Numbered from the stretch's first letter, positions 1 through 9,839 are shown. The stretch is 64,000 nucleotides of DNA from Shewanella piezotolerans WP3 (GCF_000014885.1 NC_011566.1:1550001-1614000), one strand, 5' to 3'. Notes: generated from the letters alone by a model not told the origin. Made by a program: numbers and translations.

Positions 1-2
1 AG

Positions 3-842
3 TTTTATGAGCAGATGCATGACCAACAAATGTCCCTCAACCTATCTGGTGAAGGCATGCTGGGGTTAGCTGATTTAATGGTGCAACAACTCGACCCTGC
101 TAACAGCCCAATGACGCCAGCCTCAGTACTTAGGGGCGACAGCAACAGCTCCGCGAAATCAAACGCTTTTACACTTGATAATCCACATGCGATGCAAATG
201 CCGGCCACAAGAAGCATGAGCGCGGTGCCCGTTGACACAGCAGTAAACTCAACCGTAAATACAGCCGTGGCACCACAAACCTTAGATGCCTTATTAAGTG
301 GCAAAGTCTTGCCGTCGGCGGCATTAACTGCTGATAAATCACAAGCCGATTTTACTAGCCAAGATGAATTTGTTAGTCGGCTTTACCCTCATGCAGAGAA
401 AGCGGCAAAAGAGCTCGGCACAACACCAGAGGTACTAATCGCTCAATCAGCATTGGAAACAGGTTGGGGCCAGAAAATGGTAAAAGGTGCGGCTGGTCAG
501 CAAAGCAATAACCTATTCAATATTAAAGCAGATAGCCGCTGGCAAGGTGACAAAGCACAAGTCAGCACCCTTGAATATGAGCAGGGTGTGGCGGTTAAGC
601 AAAAAGCAGATTTTCGGGTTTATGAGGATATCGGGCAGAGCTTTAATGACTTTGTATCATTTGTTTCTAACAGTGACCGCTACCAAGATGCGACGACAAA
701 GGCGGCTAATCCAGCTGCATTTGTACAGTCACTGCAAGATGCGGGTTACGCAACTGACCCAAAGTATGCCGATAAAGTCATGCAGGTCATGAAAACAATC
801 ACACGTGATTTTAAAGATGTTTTACAAGGGGTGAAGCAATGA
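3..842 (+). CDS. flgJ: FlgJ, flagellar rod cap / peptidoglycan hydrolase (5' end outside window)
   Basis: Periplasmic muramidase-type protein that caps the growing rod and opens the peptidoglycan for it. The reading frame is open to the left edge, so the N-terminus is missing. The first visible residues (FYEQMHDQQMSLNLSGEG) are the end of the rod-binding domain. A variable Ser/Ala/Thr-rich linker follows. The C-terminal half is a glucosaminidase-type domain with the signature SALETGWGQKM, whose Glu is the expected catalytic acid, and the later NLFNIKA and FRVYEDIGQSF motifs. It ends 43 bases before flgK, as expected for the distal end of a flgBCDEFGHIJ-flgKL group. Identification is secure; only the N-terminus cannot be judged. 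Confidence 0.95.
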   Translation, partial: FYEQMHDQQMSLNLSGEGMLGLADLMVQQLDPANSPMTPASVLRGDSNSSAKSNAFTLDNPHAMQMPATRSMSAVPVDTAVNSTVNTAVAPQTLDALLSGKVLPSAALTADKSQADFTSQDEFVSRLYPHAEKAAKELGTTPEVLIAQSALETGWGQKMVKGAAGQQSNNLFNIKADSRWQGDKAQVSTLEYEQGVAVKQKADFRVYEDIGQSFNDFVSFVSNSDRYQDATTKAANPAAFVQSLQDAGYATDPKYADKVMQVMKTITRDFKDVLQGVKQ

Positions 843-885
843 TTAACCAAGTTGTCGAGCCGTTTGTAATGGGGAGTTGTCACTA

Positions 886-2808
886 ATGTCGATGGACTTG
901 CTTAGTATTGCTCGCACCGGAGTGCTGGCGTCACAATCTCAATTGGCTATTACCAGTAATAATATTGCCAATGCCAACACCGACGGATACAACCGTCAGG
1001 TTGCTTCACAGTCGGCACTCGATTCTCAGCGTATGGGAAATGAGTTTTATGGCGCAGGTACTTATGTGTCTGATGTTAAGCGAGTCTATAACGATTACGC
1101 GGCGCGCGAATTACGCATAGGTGCGACAGCCGCCAGTGAAGCACAGACAAGCTACAGTAAAATGTCAGAACTCGATCAGCTGTTTTCGCAGATAGGCTCT
1201 GCTGTACCGGCATCACTTAATGATTTCTTTGCTGGCATAAATAGCTTATCTGATATTCCTGATGATTTAGGACTGCGTGACTCTTTACTGACCAATGCCA
1301 ATCAGTTGGCAAACAATGTCAATCAAATGCAAAAACATCTTGATGGTCAGATGAATCAAACCAACGACCAAATCTCAGCGGTTACCGACCGTATTAATGA
1401 GATCAGTAATGAGCTTGGCAATATCAATCGTGAGCTAATGAAGTCTCAGGGTCAGGATATGCAATTGCTAGACAAGCAAGATGCACTGATCTTAGAGTTA
1501 AGCGAATATGCCGAAGTGAATGTGGTACCGCTAGAGTCTGGCTCTAAAAGTGTCATGTTGGGTGGCTCAATCATGTTGGTCTCTGGTGAAGTGTCGATGC
1601 AAGTGGGGACTAAACCTGGCGACCCACATGCAAATGAGTTACAGATAACCGCATCATCTGGAAATAAAAGCTTAGTAGTTGATGGGTCTAAAATTGGCGG
1701 TCAACTCGGCGCACTGGTTAATTATCGAGATGATACTTTGATACCAGCGCAGCTTGAGCTTGGTCAGTTTGCTTTAGGAGTTGCCGATGCATTTAACCAA
1801 GCCCAATCTCAAGGTTTCGATCTAAACGGTCAAGTGGGCAGCAATATCTTCACCGATATTAATGATCCATCAATGCAGTTAGGCAGAGCAGGGGCATTAT
1901 CAACCAATACTGGTAATGCAAATCTAGCCGTCAATATTGATGATGTGGCTGCGCTAACAGGTAATAGTTATGAGCTTAGCTTTACCGCGCCATCGACCTA
2001 CGAGCTTAAAGATGCTCAAAGCGGTAATGTGACGCCATTGACGCTAAACGGCACCACTTTAGAAGGCGCAAACGGATTTAGTATCGATATTGCAAGTGGC
2101 GCTATGGCTTCAGGCGATAAGTTTGAGATCCGTCCAACGTCAAGTGCAGCAACGGCATTATCTGTCACCATGACTGACGGCAAAGGCATTGCCGCAGCAG
2201 CGCCAACAATTACCGCGGATGCGGCAAACTCGGGCAACACCAGTATCAACCTTGTCAGCATCGACAACCGAAATGCTGCTGGCTTCCCTACCACAGGTTC
2301 TGAGCTAACCTTTGAAATCGATCCATCGGCAGTGCCACCTACTTTTGAAGCTTTTGATGCACAGGGCAACTCTTTAGGACCCGCTGCACCTTATACACCT
2401 CCGAGTATTAGCGCGAATGGTTTTACCTTTGAAGTTGATTCCACAGCAACCACTAAAGAGCGATTTACTTTTGACTTGTCGTTTGCCGAAGGTGACAACA
2501 GTAACTTAGTGAATATGGCGAAGCTTAACGAAAGCAAAATAATGAATGGTGGTAGCACCACTCTGACTGATGTATTTGAAAATACCAAACTCGATATTGG
2601 CGGCAAAACAAAGTCGGCTGAAATTGCAGTAGGTTCAGCAGGTGCTATTTACAATCAGGCATATACCCGGGTGCAAAGTGTATCGGGAGTTAACCTTGAT
2701 GAAGAAGCGGCAAACTTGATGCGCTTTCAGCAATCTTATCAAGCGTCGGCGCGGATCATGACCACCGCGACGGAAATATTTAATACCTTGTTTAGCTCAT
2801 TACGCTAA
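886..2808 (+). CDS. flgK: FlgK, hook-filament junction protein 1 (HAP1)
   Basis: Secreted axial protein that joins the hook to the filament. The N-terminus has the rod/hook signature (SIARTGVLASQSQLAITSNN, then NIANANTDGYNRQ). The C-terminus has the matching helix (VNLDEEAANLMRFQQSYQAS, then ARIMTTATEIFNTLFSSLR). The 640-residue length is long but usual for polar flagella with an expanded central domain. The ATG at 886 is chosen because a GGGGAG ribosome site sits nine bases upstream; an in-frame TTG at 877 overlaps that site and is unlikely. flgL follows after 33 bases, so the two are cotranscribed. No promoter is visible between flgJ and flgK. Confidence 0.95.
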   Translation: MSMDLLSIARTGVLASQSQLAITSNNIANANTDGYNRQVASQSALDSQRMGNEFYGAGTYVSDVKRVYNDYAARELRIGATAASEAQTSYSKMSELDQLFSQIGSAVPASLNDFFAGINSLSDIPDDLGLRDSLLTNANQLANNVNQMQKHLDGQMNQTNDQISAVTDRINEISNELGNINRELMKSQGQDMQLLDKQDALILELSEYAEVNVVPLESGSKSVMLGGSIMLVSGEVSMQVGTKPGDPHANELQITASSGNKSLVVDGSKIGGQLGALVNYRDDTLIPAQLELGQFALGVADAFNQAQSQGFDLNGQVGSNIFTDINDPSMQLGRAGALSTNTGNANLAVNIDDVAALTGNSYELSFTAPSTYELKDAQSGNVTPLTLNGTTLEGANGFSIDIASGAMASGDKFEIRPTSSAATALSVTMTDGKGIAAAAPTITADAANSGNTSINLVSIDNRNAAGFPTTGSELTFEIDPSAVPPTFEAFDAQGNSLGPAAPYTPPSISANGFTFEVDSTATTKERFTFDLSFAEGDNSNLVNMAKLNESKIMNGGSTTLTDVFENTKLDIGGKTKSAEIAVGSAGAIYNQAYTRVQSVSGVNLDEEAANLMRFQQSYQASARIMTTATEIFNTLFSSLR

Positions 2809-2841
2809 CTCGGCATTAGCGAGTAGAGAAAGGAAAACAGC

Positions 2842-4044
2842 ATGAGAATCTCAACGGCGCAAATGTTTAACCAAACTACGACTAATGTGATGAAAAGCCA
2901 GTCTGCGACTAGCAAAATCATGGAACAGTTAGCATCGGGGAAAAAAGTCAGCACTGCAGGTGATGATCCAGTCGCAGCTATCGGTATTGATAACCTTAAG
3001 CAACAAGGCGCTGTGGTTGATCAGTTTATAAAGAATATCGATTACGCTTCAAATCGTTTGGCCGTTAGCGAAAGTAAAATTGGCAATGCTGAAAATGTGG
3101 TTGAGAGCATGCGTGAGCAGATGCTGCGCTCAGTAAACGGCACGCTCAGTGATGCCGATCGGCAAACAATTGCCGATGAGATGCGCGGCAGCCTAGAAGA
3201 GCTGCTATCTATTGCCAACAGCAAAGATGAATCGGGTAATAGCTTGTTTGCCGGTTTTAAAACAAATACTGAACCGTTCGCTTTTGATAACAATGGCAAG
3301 GTTGTCTACAGCGGCGACTCCGGTATTAGAGATTCGGTGGTGGCATCGGGCGTTACTGTAGGCAGTAATATTCCTGGCGACAGTGTCTTTATGAACGCTG
3401 CTAACGCAATCGGCGACTACAGCGTCAATTATTCGTCAACTCAACAAGGCAAATTTAGCGTTGAAAGCGCAAAGATAACGGATCCTACTTTACCGGTTAC
3501 GGGCAACTATACCTTTGACTTTGTTGATAATGGAGCGGGTGGACTTGATGTCAATGTGACAGATTCTGCCGGTACGGTAACCACAATTCCCAATTTTGAT
3601 GCGACTCAACCTCTAACGGTAGATGGCATTGAGTTACAGCTGAAAGGTACGCCGCAAGCGGGTGATTCCTTTGAGTTAGCGCCAGAACAAAACTCAAACA
3701 TATTCGATACCTTAAATAGCGCGATAGCACTGCTTGAAGATGGTAGTAAGTTAAATTCTCCGCAAGGGCAAGCGGAAATGGCACAGTTATTGAATAACGT
3801 AAGTAGTGGTCAAGAGCAGATGGCAACCAGCCGCAGTGTGGCAGGTAATAGTTTAAAGAGTCTAGAAAACTACACTAGTACACACAAAGAGGAGCAGTTG
3901 GTCAATCAATCGGCACTGTCTTTACTTGAAGACTTAGATTATGCAGAAGCGATAACTGAGTTCGAAAAGCAGCAGATGTCGCTTAACGCGGTATCGAGCG
4001 TGTTTAGTAAGGTTGGCTCTATGTCGCTTTTTGATTATTTATAA
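2842..4044 (+). CDS. flgL: FlgL, hook-filament junction protein 3 (HAP3)
   Basis: Second junction protein, placed between FlgK and the first flagellin subunits. It has a flagellin-like N-terminal helix (MRISTAQMFNQTTTNVMKSQ) and the G-DDPVA motif (STAGDDPVAAIGIDNLKQQG) typical of FlgL. The C-terminal helix (DLDYAEAITEFEKQQMSLNA) resembles the flagellin C-terminus. At 400 residues it is longer than the enteric protein because of a larger central beta-rich part (about residues 150-280). A GAAAGGA ribosome site lies in front of the ATG. It is the last gene of the flg block; a 334-base regulatory gap with the flaA promoter follows. Confidence 0.95.
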   Translation: MRISTAQMFNQTTTNVMKSQSATSKIMEQLASGKKVSTAGDDPVAAIGIDNLKQQGAVVDQFIKNIDYASNRLAVSESKIGNAENVVESMREQMLRSVNGTLSDADRQTIADEMRGSLEELLSIANSKDESGNSLFAGFKTNTEPFAFDNNGKVVYSGDSGIRDSVVASGVTVGSNIPGDSVFMNAANAIGDYSVNYSSTQQGKFSVESAKITDPTLPVTGNYTFDFVDNGAGGLDVNVTDSAGTVTTIPNFDATQPLTVDGIELQLKGTPQAGDSFELAPEQNSNIFDTLNSAIALLEDGSKLNSPQGQAEMAQLLNNVSSGQEQMATSRSVAGNSLKSLENYTSTHKEEQLVNQSALSLLEDLDYAEAITEFEKQQMSLNAVSSVFSKVGSMSLFDYL

Positions 4045-4378
4045 AAACAGGCCATTCATAACGCGCTTAGCGATATGACTTGTAAGTAACAGGTAAACAA
4101 AATATTAAATAATTCCGATTTAATCTAAATGTTGGCACAAAAAAAGCATTAATAAATCTGAAATATTTAGCTGCAACTAGAAAGATAAAAAATTGACGGT
4201 TAAGCGTTTGTTAATATTCATTAAAGGTGAGATTGACTACGCATTAGATAAGTCAAATAAAAAACACTTTGCCAGGAACAGCGGCAATGGTGATACAGAT
4301 TCAGTTTGATAATTGAAATATTAACAATTTTAGCCAAGTAACCAATCTTGGCAAACCAACTAAGAAGAGGATTACACC
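4045..4378. other. flgL-flaA intergenic region
   Basis: This A+T-rich gap has no coding signal. It contains the sigma-54 promoter described separately at 4133-4148, a roughly 230-base untranslated leader, and a strong AAGAGGA ribosome site just before the flaA ATG at 4379. No convincing flgL terminator hairpin was seen. Confidence 0.6.
4133..4148 (+). promoter_or_regulatory. Sigma-54 promoter of flaA
   Basis: TGGCAC followed by a GC dinucleotide with exactly ten bases between the GG and the GC (TGGCACAAAAAAAGCA). This matches the -24/-12 consensus TGGCAC-N5-TTGC apart from A in place of T before GC. It is upstream of the first flagellin gene, so FlrC-dependent transcription is expected. No sigma-28 box was seen in this gap. 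Confidence 0.75.
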
Positions 4379-5770
4379 ATGGCTATTAGCGTTAATACTA
4401 ATGTCACATCAATGAAAGCCCAAGCCAACATGAATAAGGCGAGCTCTAATCAGCAAACATCTATGGAGCGTTTGTCTTCAGGTTTGCGCATTAACAGCGC
4501 CAAAGATGATGCTGCGGGTCTGCAGATTTCTAACCGTATGACCAGCCAAATTAATGGTATTGGTGTTGCTATGCGTAACGCCAATGACGGTATCTCTATT
4601 GCGCAAACTGCAGAAGGCGCAATGCAGGAATCTACCAACATTTTGCAACGTATGCGTGACTTATCTTTGCAATCAGCTAACGGCTCAAACTCTTCGGATG
4701 ATCGCGCAGCCATGCAAAAAGAGATGTCGTCATTGCAATCGGAGTTAACACGTATCTCTGAAACAACCTCATTTGGTGGCCAGAAACTATTAGATGGTAC
4801 TTATGGTACGCAAAACTTCCAGGTCGGTTCAAATGCCAACGAAACAATTTCTGTTTCATTGATGGATACAAGTGCATCTGCTATCGGGCAGCATCAACTT
4901 GATGGCACTGGCACAACGGGTGCCAAGTTAGGTGCTGCAGTAGCTGATGGTACCTCAGCTACTGCGACCGGCGTTACCACGGGAACTATGAAGGTTAATG
5001 GAGACTCTCTTACAATAGCCGCTGATGCGAAGGCGACAGAAATAGCGACTCAAGTTAATGGATTGGATAATGGTGTTAAAGCTGAAGCAACCGTGACTGC
5101 GACAGTTGGAGCTTTAACTGGTGCTACAGTTGATGCTGACTTGAAAATTGGCACAAAAACTTATGCGATGGCGGATTACGTAGATAACCAAGATAAGCTT
5201 GTCGAAGACTTGAAAGCTGATGGTTTTGAAGCGTCAAATGACAACGGTACTGTAAGTATTACCGCTAAAGGCGTGGATTCAATTGCGCTCGAAGGTGGGG
5301 CGGCTAACACGGCAACTTTAGATGGTGCAGCTGCTGTTGTAGCAGGTAAGGTTAAGTTTGCTGCTGTTGAAATGACATCTCAGAATAATATCGCTTTATC
5401 AGGTACAGCAGCGACAATTACAGATGTAGTCGGTACTGCAACATCTTCAACGCTTGCAAGTGTTGAAGGTTTAGATATTACTGATGCCGATGGTGCACAA
5501 AGCTCGATTGCGGTAATCGATGCCGCTATCGCGGGTATCGATTCACAACGTGCTGACTTAGGTGCGGTACAGAACCGTATGAACTTTACCATCAACAACT
5601 TAAGTAACGTTCAATCAAACGTATCTGATGCGCGTAGCCGTATTCAAGATGTGGATTTTGCTAAAGAGACTGCCGAGCTAACTAAGCAGCAAATTCTATC
5701 GCAAACCTCTTCAGCGATGCTTGCACAGGCTAATCAGTTGCCACAAGCGGCGCTTTCATTACTGGGTTAA
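4379..5770 (+). CDS. flaA: Flagellin A
   Basis: Filament subunit. The N-terminal D0/D1 helices ([60 protein letters not shown]) and C-terminal helices ([40 protein letters not shown]) are standard. At 463 residues it is far longer than the minimal flagellins of about 270 residues. The extra part, roughly residues 170-375, is Ala/Thr/Asp-rich and contains a hook-IN-like motif ([20 protein letters not shown]). The gene is driven by its own sigma-54 promoter and ends in a hairpin terminator. Bases 4889-5440 are identical to the matching part of flaB, while both ends differ, which indicates recent gene conversion. By analogy with two-flagellin Shewanella, this copy may form the hook-proximal filament. 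Confidence 0.95.
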   Translation: MAISVNTNVTSMKAQANMNKASSNQQTSMERLSSGLRINSAKDDAAGLQISNRMTSQINGIGVAMRNANDGISIAQTAEGAMQESTNILQRMRDLSLQSANGSNSSDDRAAMQKEMSSLQSELTRISETTSFGGQKLLDGTYGTQNFQVGSNANETISVSLMDTSASAIGQHQLDGTGTTGAKLGAAVADGTSATATGVTTGTMKVNGDSLTIAADAKATEIATQVNGLDNGVKAEATVTATVGALTGATVDADLKIGTKTYAMADYVDNQDKLVEDLKADGFEASNDNGTVSITAKGVDSIALEGGAANTATLDGAAAVVAGKVKFAAVEMTSQNNIALSGTAATITDVVGTATSSTLASVEGLDITDADGAQSSIAVIDAAIAGIDSQRADLGAVQNRMNFTINNLSNVQSNVSDARSRIQDVDFAKETAELTKQQILSQTSSAMLAQANQLPQAALSLLG

Positions 5771-5826
5771 GGTAAGCAGTTAGTAGCTTAGAGTGGCTAC
5801 AGCGTGTTTAAATTGACGTTATCTAG

Positions 5827-5860
5827 AGCTTCGGTAGAAATATCGAAGCTTTATTATTTT
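5827..5860 (+). terminator. Rho-independent terminator after flaA
   Basis: The inverted repeat AGCTTCG / CGAAGCT with a ten-base loop is followed by TTATTATTTT. It lies 57 bases after the flaA stop and separates flaA from flaB transcription. Confidence 0.7.
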
Positions 5861-6145
5861 GTATAAGTTTTACTTTGATTGTTAATGTTCTCGAACAGCC
5901 AGTGCCTCTTAACTGTTTCTATTTCCTATCGCTTCTAACTCTTTAATATATGAGTCATCGTTGACAACTTTTGTCACATTCTTCAAATGCGGCTCAGGCC
6001 GATTGGCGTCTTCTCTAGGTTTAACCCATTGAGTTTGTCTTGGTTATTTTCGCATTTTCATCATGTTGAGTTAATGGTGCCTCAGGTTAAAGTGTTGATT
6101 TTTTAATGGTTTAAAATTTATTTTGCGAAATCACAAAATAAATAC

Positions 6146-6172
6146 TAAAGCTTAAAAAGAACGTGCCGTTAA
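6146..6172 (+). promoter_or_regulatory. Sigma-28 (FliA) promoter of flaB
   Basis: TAAAGCTT, then eleven bases, then GCCGTTAA. This is one base off the enteric sigma-28 consensus -10 (GCCGATAA) with a near-perfect -35 and exact spacing. It lies about 100 bases before the flaB ATG. The fliA gene itself is at 33483-34202. No sigma-54 box was seen here, so the two flagellin genes appear to belong to different tiers of the hierarchy. Confidence 0.8.
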
Positions 6173-6274
6173 ATATACTGTAACCAACATGATTCGCCTG
6201 GCTTTAGAAAGACAGGCACTAATATAAGTACTGTTGATTAGTACAGTCTAAAGCAAGGTAAGAGGGAATTAATA

Positions 6275-7663
6275 ATGGCTATTTCAGTAAATACGAACGT
6301 CACCTCAATGAAAGCGCAAAATAACTTAAACAGCGCTACGAGCAATCAGAAGACATCGATGGAGCGTTTAGCATCTGGTCTGCGCATTAACAGCGCCAAA
6401 GATGATGCTGCGGGTCTGCAGATTTCTAACCGTATGACCAGCCAAATTAATGGTATTGGTGTTGCTATGCGTAACGCCAATGACGGTATCTCTATCGCAC
6501 AAACCGCTGAAGGTTCAATGCAAGAGTCGACTAACATCTTGCAACGTATGCGTGATTTATCACTGCAGTCAGCTAACGGCTCAAACTCTGCAGATGACCG
6601 TGATGCGATGCAAAAAGAGATTAATTCATTGAACAGTGAATTAACACGTATTGCTGAAACAACCTCATTTGGTGGTCAGAAACTACTAGATGGTACTTAT
6701 GGTACGCAAAACTTCCAGGTCGGTTCAAACGCCAATGAAACTATTTCAGTGTCACTTTCAGATACTAGTGCTTCAGCGTTAGGCCAGCATCAACTTGATG
6801 GCACTGGCACAACGGGTGCCAAGTTAGGTGCTGCAGTAGCTGATGGTACCTCAGCTACTGCGACCGGCGTTACCACGGGAACTATGAAGGTTAATGGAGA
6901 CTCTCTTACAATAGCCGCTGATGCGAAGGCGACAGAAATAGCGACTCAAGTTAATGGATTGGATAATGGTGTTAAAGCTGAAGCAACCGTGACTGCGACA
7001 GTTGGAGCTTTAACTGGTGCTACAGTTGATGCTGACTTGAAAATTGGCACAAAAACTTATGCGATGGCGGATTACGTAGATAACCAAGATAAGCTTGTCG
7101 AAGACTTGAAAGCTGATGGTTTTGAAGCGTCAAATGACAACGGTACTGTAAGTATTACCGCTAAAGGCGTGGATTCAATTGCGCTCGAAGGTGGGGCGGC
7201 TAACACGGCAACTTTAGATGGTGCAGCTGCTGTTGTAGCAGGTAAGGTTAAGTTTGCTGCTGTTGAAATGACATCTCAGAATAATATCGCTTTATCAGGT
7301 ACAGCAGCGACAATTACAGATGTAGTCGGTACTGCATCATCTTCAACACTTGCAAGTGTTGAAGGTTTAGATATTACTGATGCCGATGGTGCACAAAGCG
7401 CGATTGCGGTAATCGATGCCGCTATCGCGGGTATCGATTCACAACGTGCTGACTTAGGTGCGGTACAGAACCGTATGAACTTTACCATCAACAACTTAAG
7501 TAACGTTCAGTCTAATGTATCTGATGCACGTAGCCGTATTCAAGATGTTGATTTTGCCAAAGAGACAGCGGAGCTAACTAAGCAGCAAATTCTATCGCAA
7601 ACCTCTTCAGCGATGCTTGCACAGGCTAATCAGTTGCCACAAGCAGCACTGTCACTACTGTAA
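6275..7663 (+). CDS. flaB: Flagellin B
   Basis: Second filament subunit of 462 residues, nearly the same as FlaA. The N-terminus ([20 protein letters not shown]) and C-terminus show amino-acid and synonymous changes against flaA, but the central third is identical at every base (6785-7336). The protein lacks the final Gly of FlaA. It has a GTAAGAGGG ribosome site, a sigma-28 promoter upstream and a strong hairpin terminator downstream. In related species the sigma-28-driven copy is the main, distal filament subunit; that role is inferred here. Confidence 0.95.
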   Translation: MAISVNTNVTSMKAQNNLNSATSNQKTSMERLASGLRINSAKDDAAGLQISNRMTSQINGIGVAMRNANDGISIAQTAEGSMQESTNILQRMRDLSLQSANGSNSADDRDAMQKEINSLNSELTRIAETTSFGGQKLLDGTYGTQNFQVGSNANETISVSLSDTSASALGQHQLDGTGTTGAKLGAAVADGTSATATGVTTGTMKVNGDSLTIAADAKATEIATQVNGLDNGVKAEATVTATVGALTGATVDADLKIGTKTYAMADYVDNQDKLVEDLKADGFEASNDNGTVSITAKGVDSIALEGGAANTATLDGAAAVVAGKVKFAAVEMTSQNNIALSGTAATITDVVGTASSSTLASVEGLDITDADGAQSAIAVIDAAIAGIDSQRADLGAVQNRMNFTINNLSNVQSNVSDARSRIQDVDFAKETAELTKQQILSQTSSAMLAQANQLPQAALSLL

Positions 7664-7743
7664 GCTTAAAGTAGTCACTGAAGTCGAAAATAAGGTTTGA
7701 CCTTATGTTGATAGAAGAGCTGAATTTATTTGGCTAATTGATT

Positions 7744-7774
7744 AAAGGGGGAGTCGGCAACGACTCTCCCTTTG
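7744..7774 (+). terminator. Rho-independent terminator after flaB
   Basis: A strong hairpin: AAAGGGGGAGTCG, loop GCAA, CGACTCTCCCTTT. It lies about 80 bases after the flaB stop. The tail is only TTTG, but the GC-rich stem is long. Confidence 0.75.
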
Positions 7775-7851
7775 TGGTTATAATTCGCTAAAAACTTGCT
7801 CATTTGTATTAATACCTCCTTAAGGGAAATGTATAAAATAGTTTGTTTATG

Positions 7852-7867
7852 AGGAGCATTTACTGCC
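7852..7867 (+). promoter_or_regulatory. Possible weak sigma-54 promoter of flaG-fliD
   Basis: AGGAGC...CTGC keeps the GG-N10-GC spacing (GG at 7853, GC at 7865) but has a poor -24 box. It sits where a flaG promoter is expected, after the flaB terminator. It is offered only because a promoter is needed here and no better candidate was seen. Confidence 0.3.
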
Positions 7868-7927
7868 AGCAATGGTGATTTTAGCTATTGATAGTCCTTA
7901 TAATCATGAAACTAAGGTGTGGTGAAA

Positions 7928-8380
7928 ATGGAACTGAATTTAACCAGCAACAATGTTGCTCCAACAGTCGTCGATACAAATATAAATCAGAATGGGTTAG
8001 TGAACCAAGATAAGGGGTCAGCTAATGCTCTCGCAAGAACTGAGACCGTCAATAAAATACAAGATGGCAATACGGTCAATGCGCAAGAGCAACTATCAGA
8101 AGAGTTAGCACAAGAGAAGATACAAGAGGAAAAAGCGGCTGAATCGCCTGAAGAGATGGAAGAGGTTGCTGAGAAGCTGTCTGATATGATGGCTATGTTA
8201 CGTAAAGGGCTTACTTTTAAAATTGACGACTCTCTTGGAACTCAAGTGGTCAGTGTTCTAGATATAGACACTGGTGAATTGATCAGGCAGATCCCTAACG
8301 AAGAAGCGTTAGAGTTGGCCATTAAATTGCATGAGAAAATGGCTGAGATGGATGGCTTATTGATGTCTACTGAAGTATAA
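7928..8380 (+). CDS. flaG: FlaG family flagellar protein
   Basis: Small protein of the FlaG family, which affects filament length or stability in polar flagella. The N-terminal half is a disordered, Asn/Gln/Glu-rich stretch. The C-terminal part (about residues 85-145) has the family core: LTFKIDDSLGTQVVSVLDID, then TGELIRQIPNEEALELAIKL. The ATG at 7928 fits best with AAGG ten bases upstream; in-frame GTGs at 7919 and 7922 are possible. It lies between the flagellin genes and fliD, the usual position. The biochemical role of the family is not well defined. Confidence 0.85.
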   Translation: MELNLTSNNVAPTVVDTNINQNGLVNQDKGSANALARTETVNKIQDGNTVNAQEQLSEELAQEKIQEEKAAESPEEMEEVAEKLSDMMAMLRKGLTFKIDDSLGTQVVSVLDIDTGELIRQIPNEEALELAIKLHEKMAEMDGLLMSTEV

Positions 8381-8477
8381 AGTAGATAGAGAGTGATTGA
8401 GCTCAAATCTGTTGCTGCAGGTTTTCTGTTATGGTTCTTTAACTGGGACTTTTTAGTAATTAAGTATTGAGGTTGTT

Positions 8478-9839
8478 ATGGGTTTAACATCAGTTGGTAT
8501 TGGTTCAGGAATGGACATTAATGGCATTGTATCTGCGTTAGTGCAAGCTGAGAGTGCGCCCAAAGTTGCCAAGTTCGATGCCGATGAAGGTAAGTTAAAT
8601 GCCGAAATATCTGCCATGGGGGCACTTAAAAGTGCTTTAACCGAATTTCAAGATAGCTTAGAGAAATTAACTGACCCAGATACCTTTATCGCTCGTAAAG
8701 TGAAGCTCTCTAACAGTGGCTTCATAAGTGCAACCGCAGATGAGAAAGCGGTTCCTGGTAGCTATAAAGTTGAAGTTGAACAGTTAGCAGAGAGTCAAAA
8801 ACTTGGCTCTGCGCCAGTGGTTGATGCCACGGCAGCTCTAGGTGAGGGAACATTAGTTTTCGGTGTAGATGGAGAGGACTTCACTGTTGCGGTAGAAACT
8901 GGTGATTCACTAGAAACTGTGATGCAAAAAATCAACGATGCTGAAGACAATGTTGGCGTTACTGCGACCATTATTAATGGTGATAACGGCCCACAATTAG
9001 TGATGACATCGGATAAAACAGGTATTGATAAACAAATAACGGTGACCGCAACTGACACCGATGGTGGTACGGGATTGGCCGACACTTTTACTATGACTGA
9101 ACTTAGCGCTGCAAAAGATGCTGTGCTTTATGTTGATGGGCTAAAAGTAACTTCAAGCAGCAATACGGTCGATAACGTAATTACTGGGGTCAGTATTACT
9201 TTAACTGACGCCGACTTAAGTAAAAGCACTCAGTTAACAGTTTCTGCTGATTCAGACGCAGTGAAAAGCAGTGTCGAGGGTTTTGTTGAGTCTTATAATG
9301 AGTTAATGGATACGATTTCCAACATGTCAGGTTATGATGCTGACACTAAGAAAGCTGGGATTTTGCAGGGTGATTCAATGATCCGCAGTATTCAAAGCCA
9401 ACTTCGAGGTGTGCTCTCGAGTAGTTATGATTCTGAAGATGGCTCAACAATGCTAGCCAATATTGGGGTTAAAACTACTCAACAAGGGACGTTAGAAATT
9501 GATGACAAAATTCTCAATAGCGCCCTTGAAAACGATATGACACAAATCAAAGATATGTTTAGCACCGAGGACACAGGTCTTGCTGCAAGGCTCGATGGCT
9601 TAGTGGAAACCTATGTCCAAACTGGCGGTACTATTGATAGCCGTGATGAAACCTTAGATAACCAAATTTCGCGTATTACTGACAGCCGTGAACAATTGAC
9701 TCGTAAAATGGTTTCTTATGAGGCAAGGCTGTTAAAACAGTTCAATGCTATGGATTTGGTGGTAGCAAACTTAAGCGCGCAGTCCGCAGACTTAACTAGT
9801 CGGCTGGCTTCATTACCAGGTGTGGTTCCAAAAAAATAG
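8478..9839 (+). CDS. fliD: FliD, flagellar filament cap (HAP2)
   Basis: The pentameric cap at the filament tip that guides flagellin folding. The N-terminus (GIGSGMDINGIVSALVQAES) is the FliD_N signature. Middle beta-rich domains include a hook-IN-type segment (ALGEGTLVFGVDGEDFTVAV). The C-terminal domain ends in helices with LTRKMVSYEARLLKQFNAMD and VVANLSAQSADLTSRLASLP. The 453-residue length is normal. A GAGG ribosome site precedes the ATG. It is followed by the FliT-like and FliS chaperone genes, which serve FliD and flagellin respectively. Confidence 0.95.
   Translation: MGLTSVGIGSGMDINGIVSALVQAESAPKVAKFDADEGKLNAEISAMGALKSALTEFQDSLEKLTDPDTFIARKVKLSNSGFISATADEKAVPGSYKVEVEQLAESQKLGSAPVVDATAALGEGTLVFGVDGEDFTVAVETGDSLETVMQKINDAEDNVGVTATIINGDNGPQLVMTSDKTGIDKQITVTATDTDGGTGLADTFTMTELSAAKDAVLYVDGLKVTSSSNTVDNVITGVSITLTDADLSKSTQLTVSADSDAVKSSVEGFVESYNELMDTISNMSGYDADTKKAGILQGDSMIRSIQSQLRGVLSSSYDSEDGSTMLANIGVKTTQQGTLEIDDKILNSALENDMTQIKDMFSTEDTGLAARLDGLVETYVQTGGTIDSRDETLDNQISRITDSREQLTRKMVSYEARLLKQFNAMDLVVANLSAQSADLTSRLASLPGVVPKK

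Larger units (their letters stand above)
5771..6274. other. flaA-flaB intergenic region
   Basis: This 504-base gap has no coding signal. It holds the flaA terminator at its left end and the flaB sigma-28 promoter near its right end (6146-6172). Nothing else recognisable was seen between 5861 and 6140. Confidence 0.6.

Noticed and set aside
877..885. TTG start for flgK at 877
   Set aside because: It overlaps the ribosome site GGGGAG. The ATG at 886 gives the normal FlgK N-terminus.
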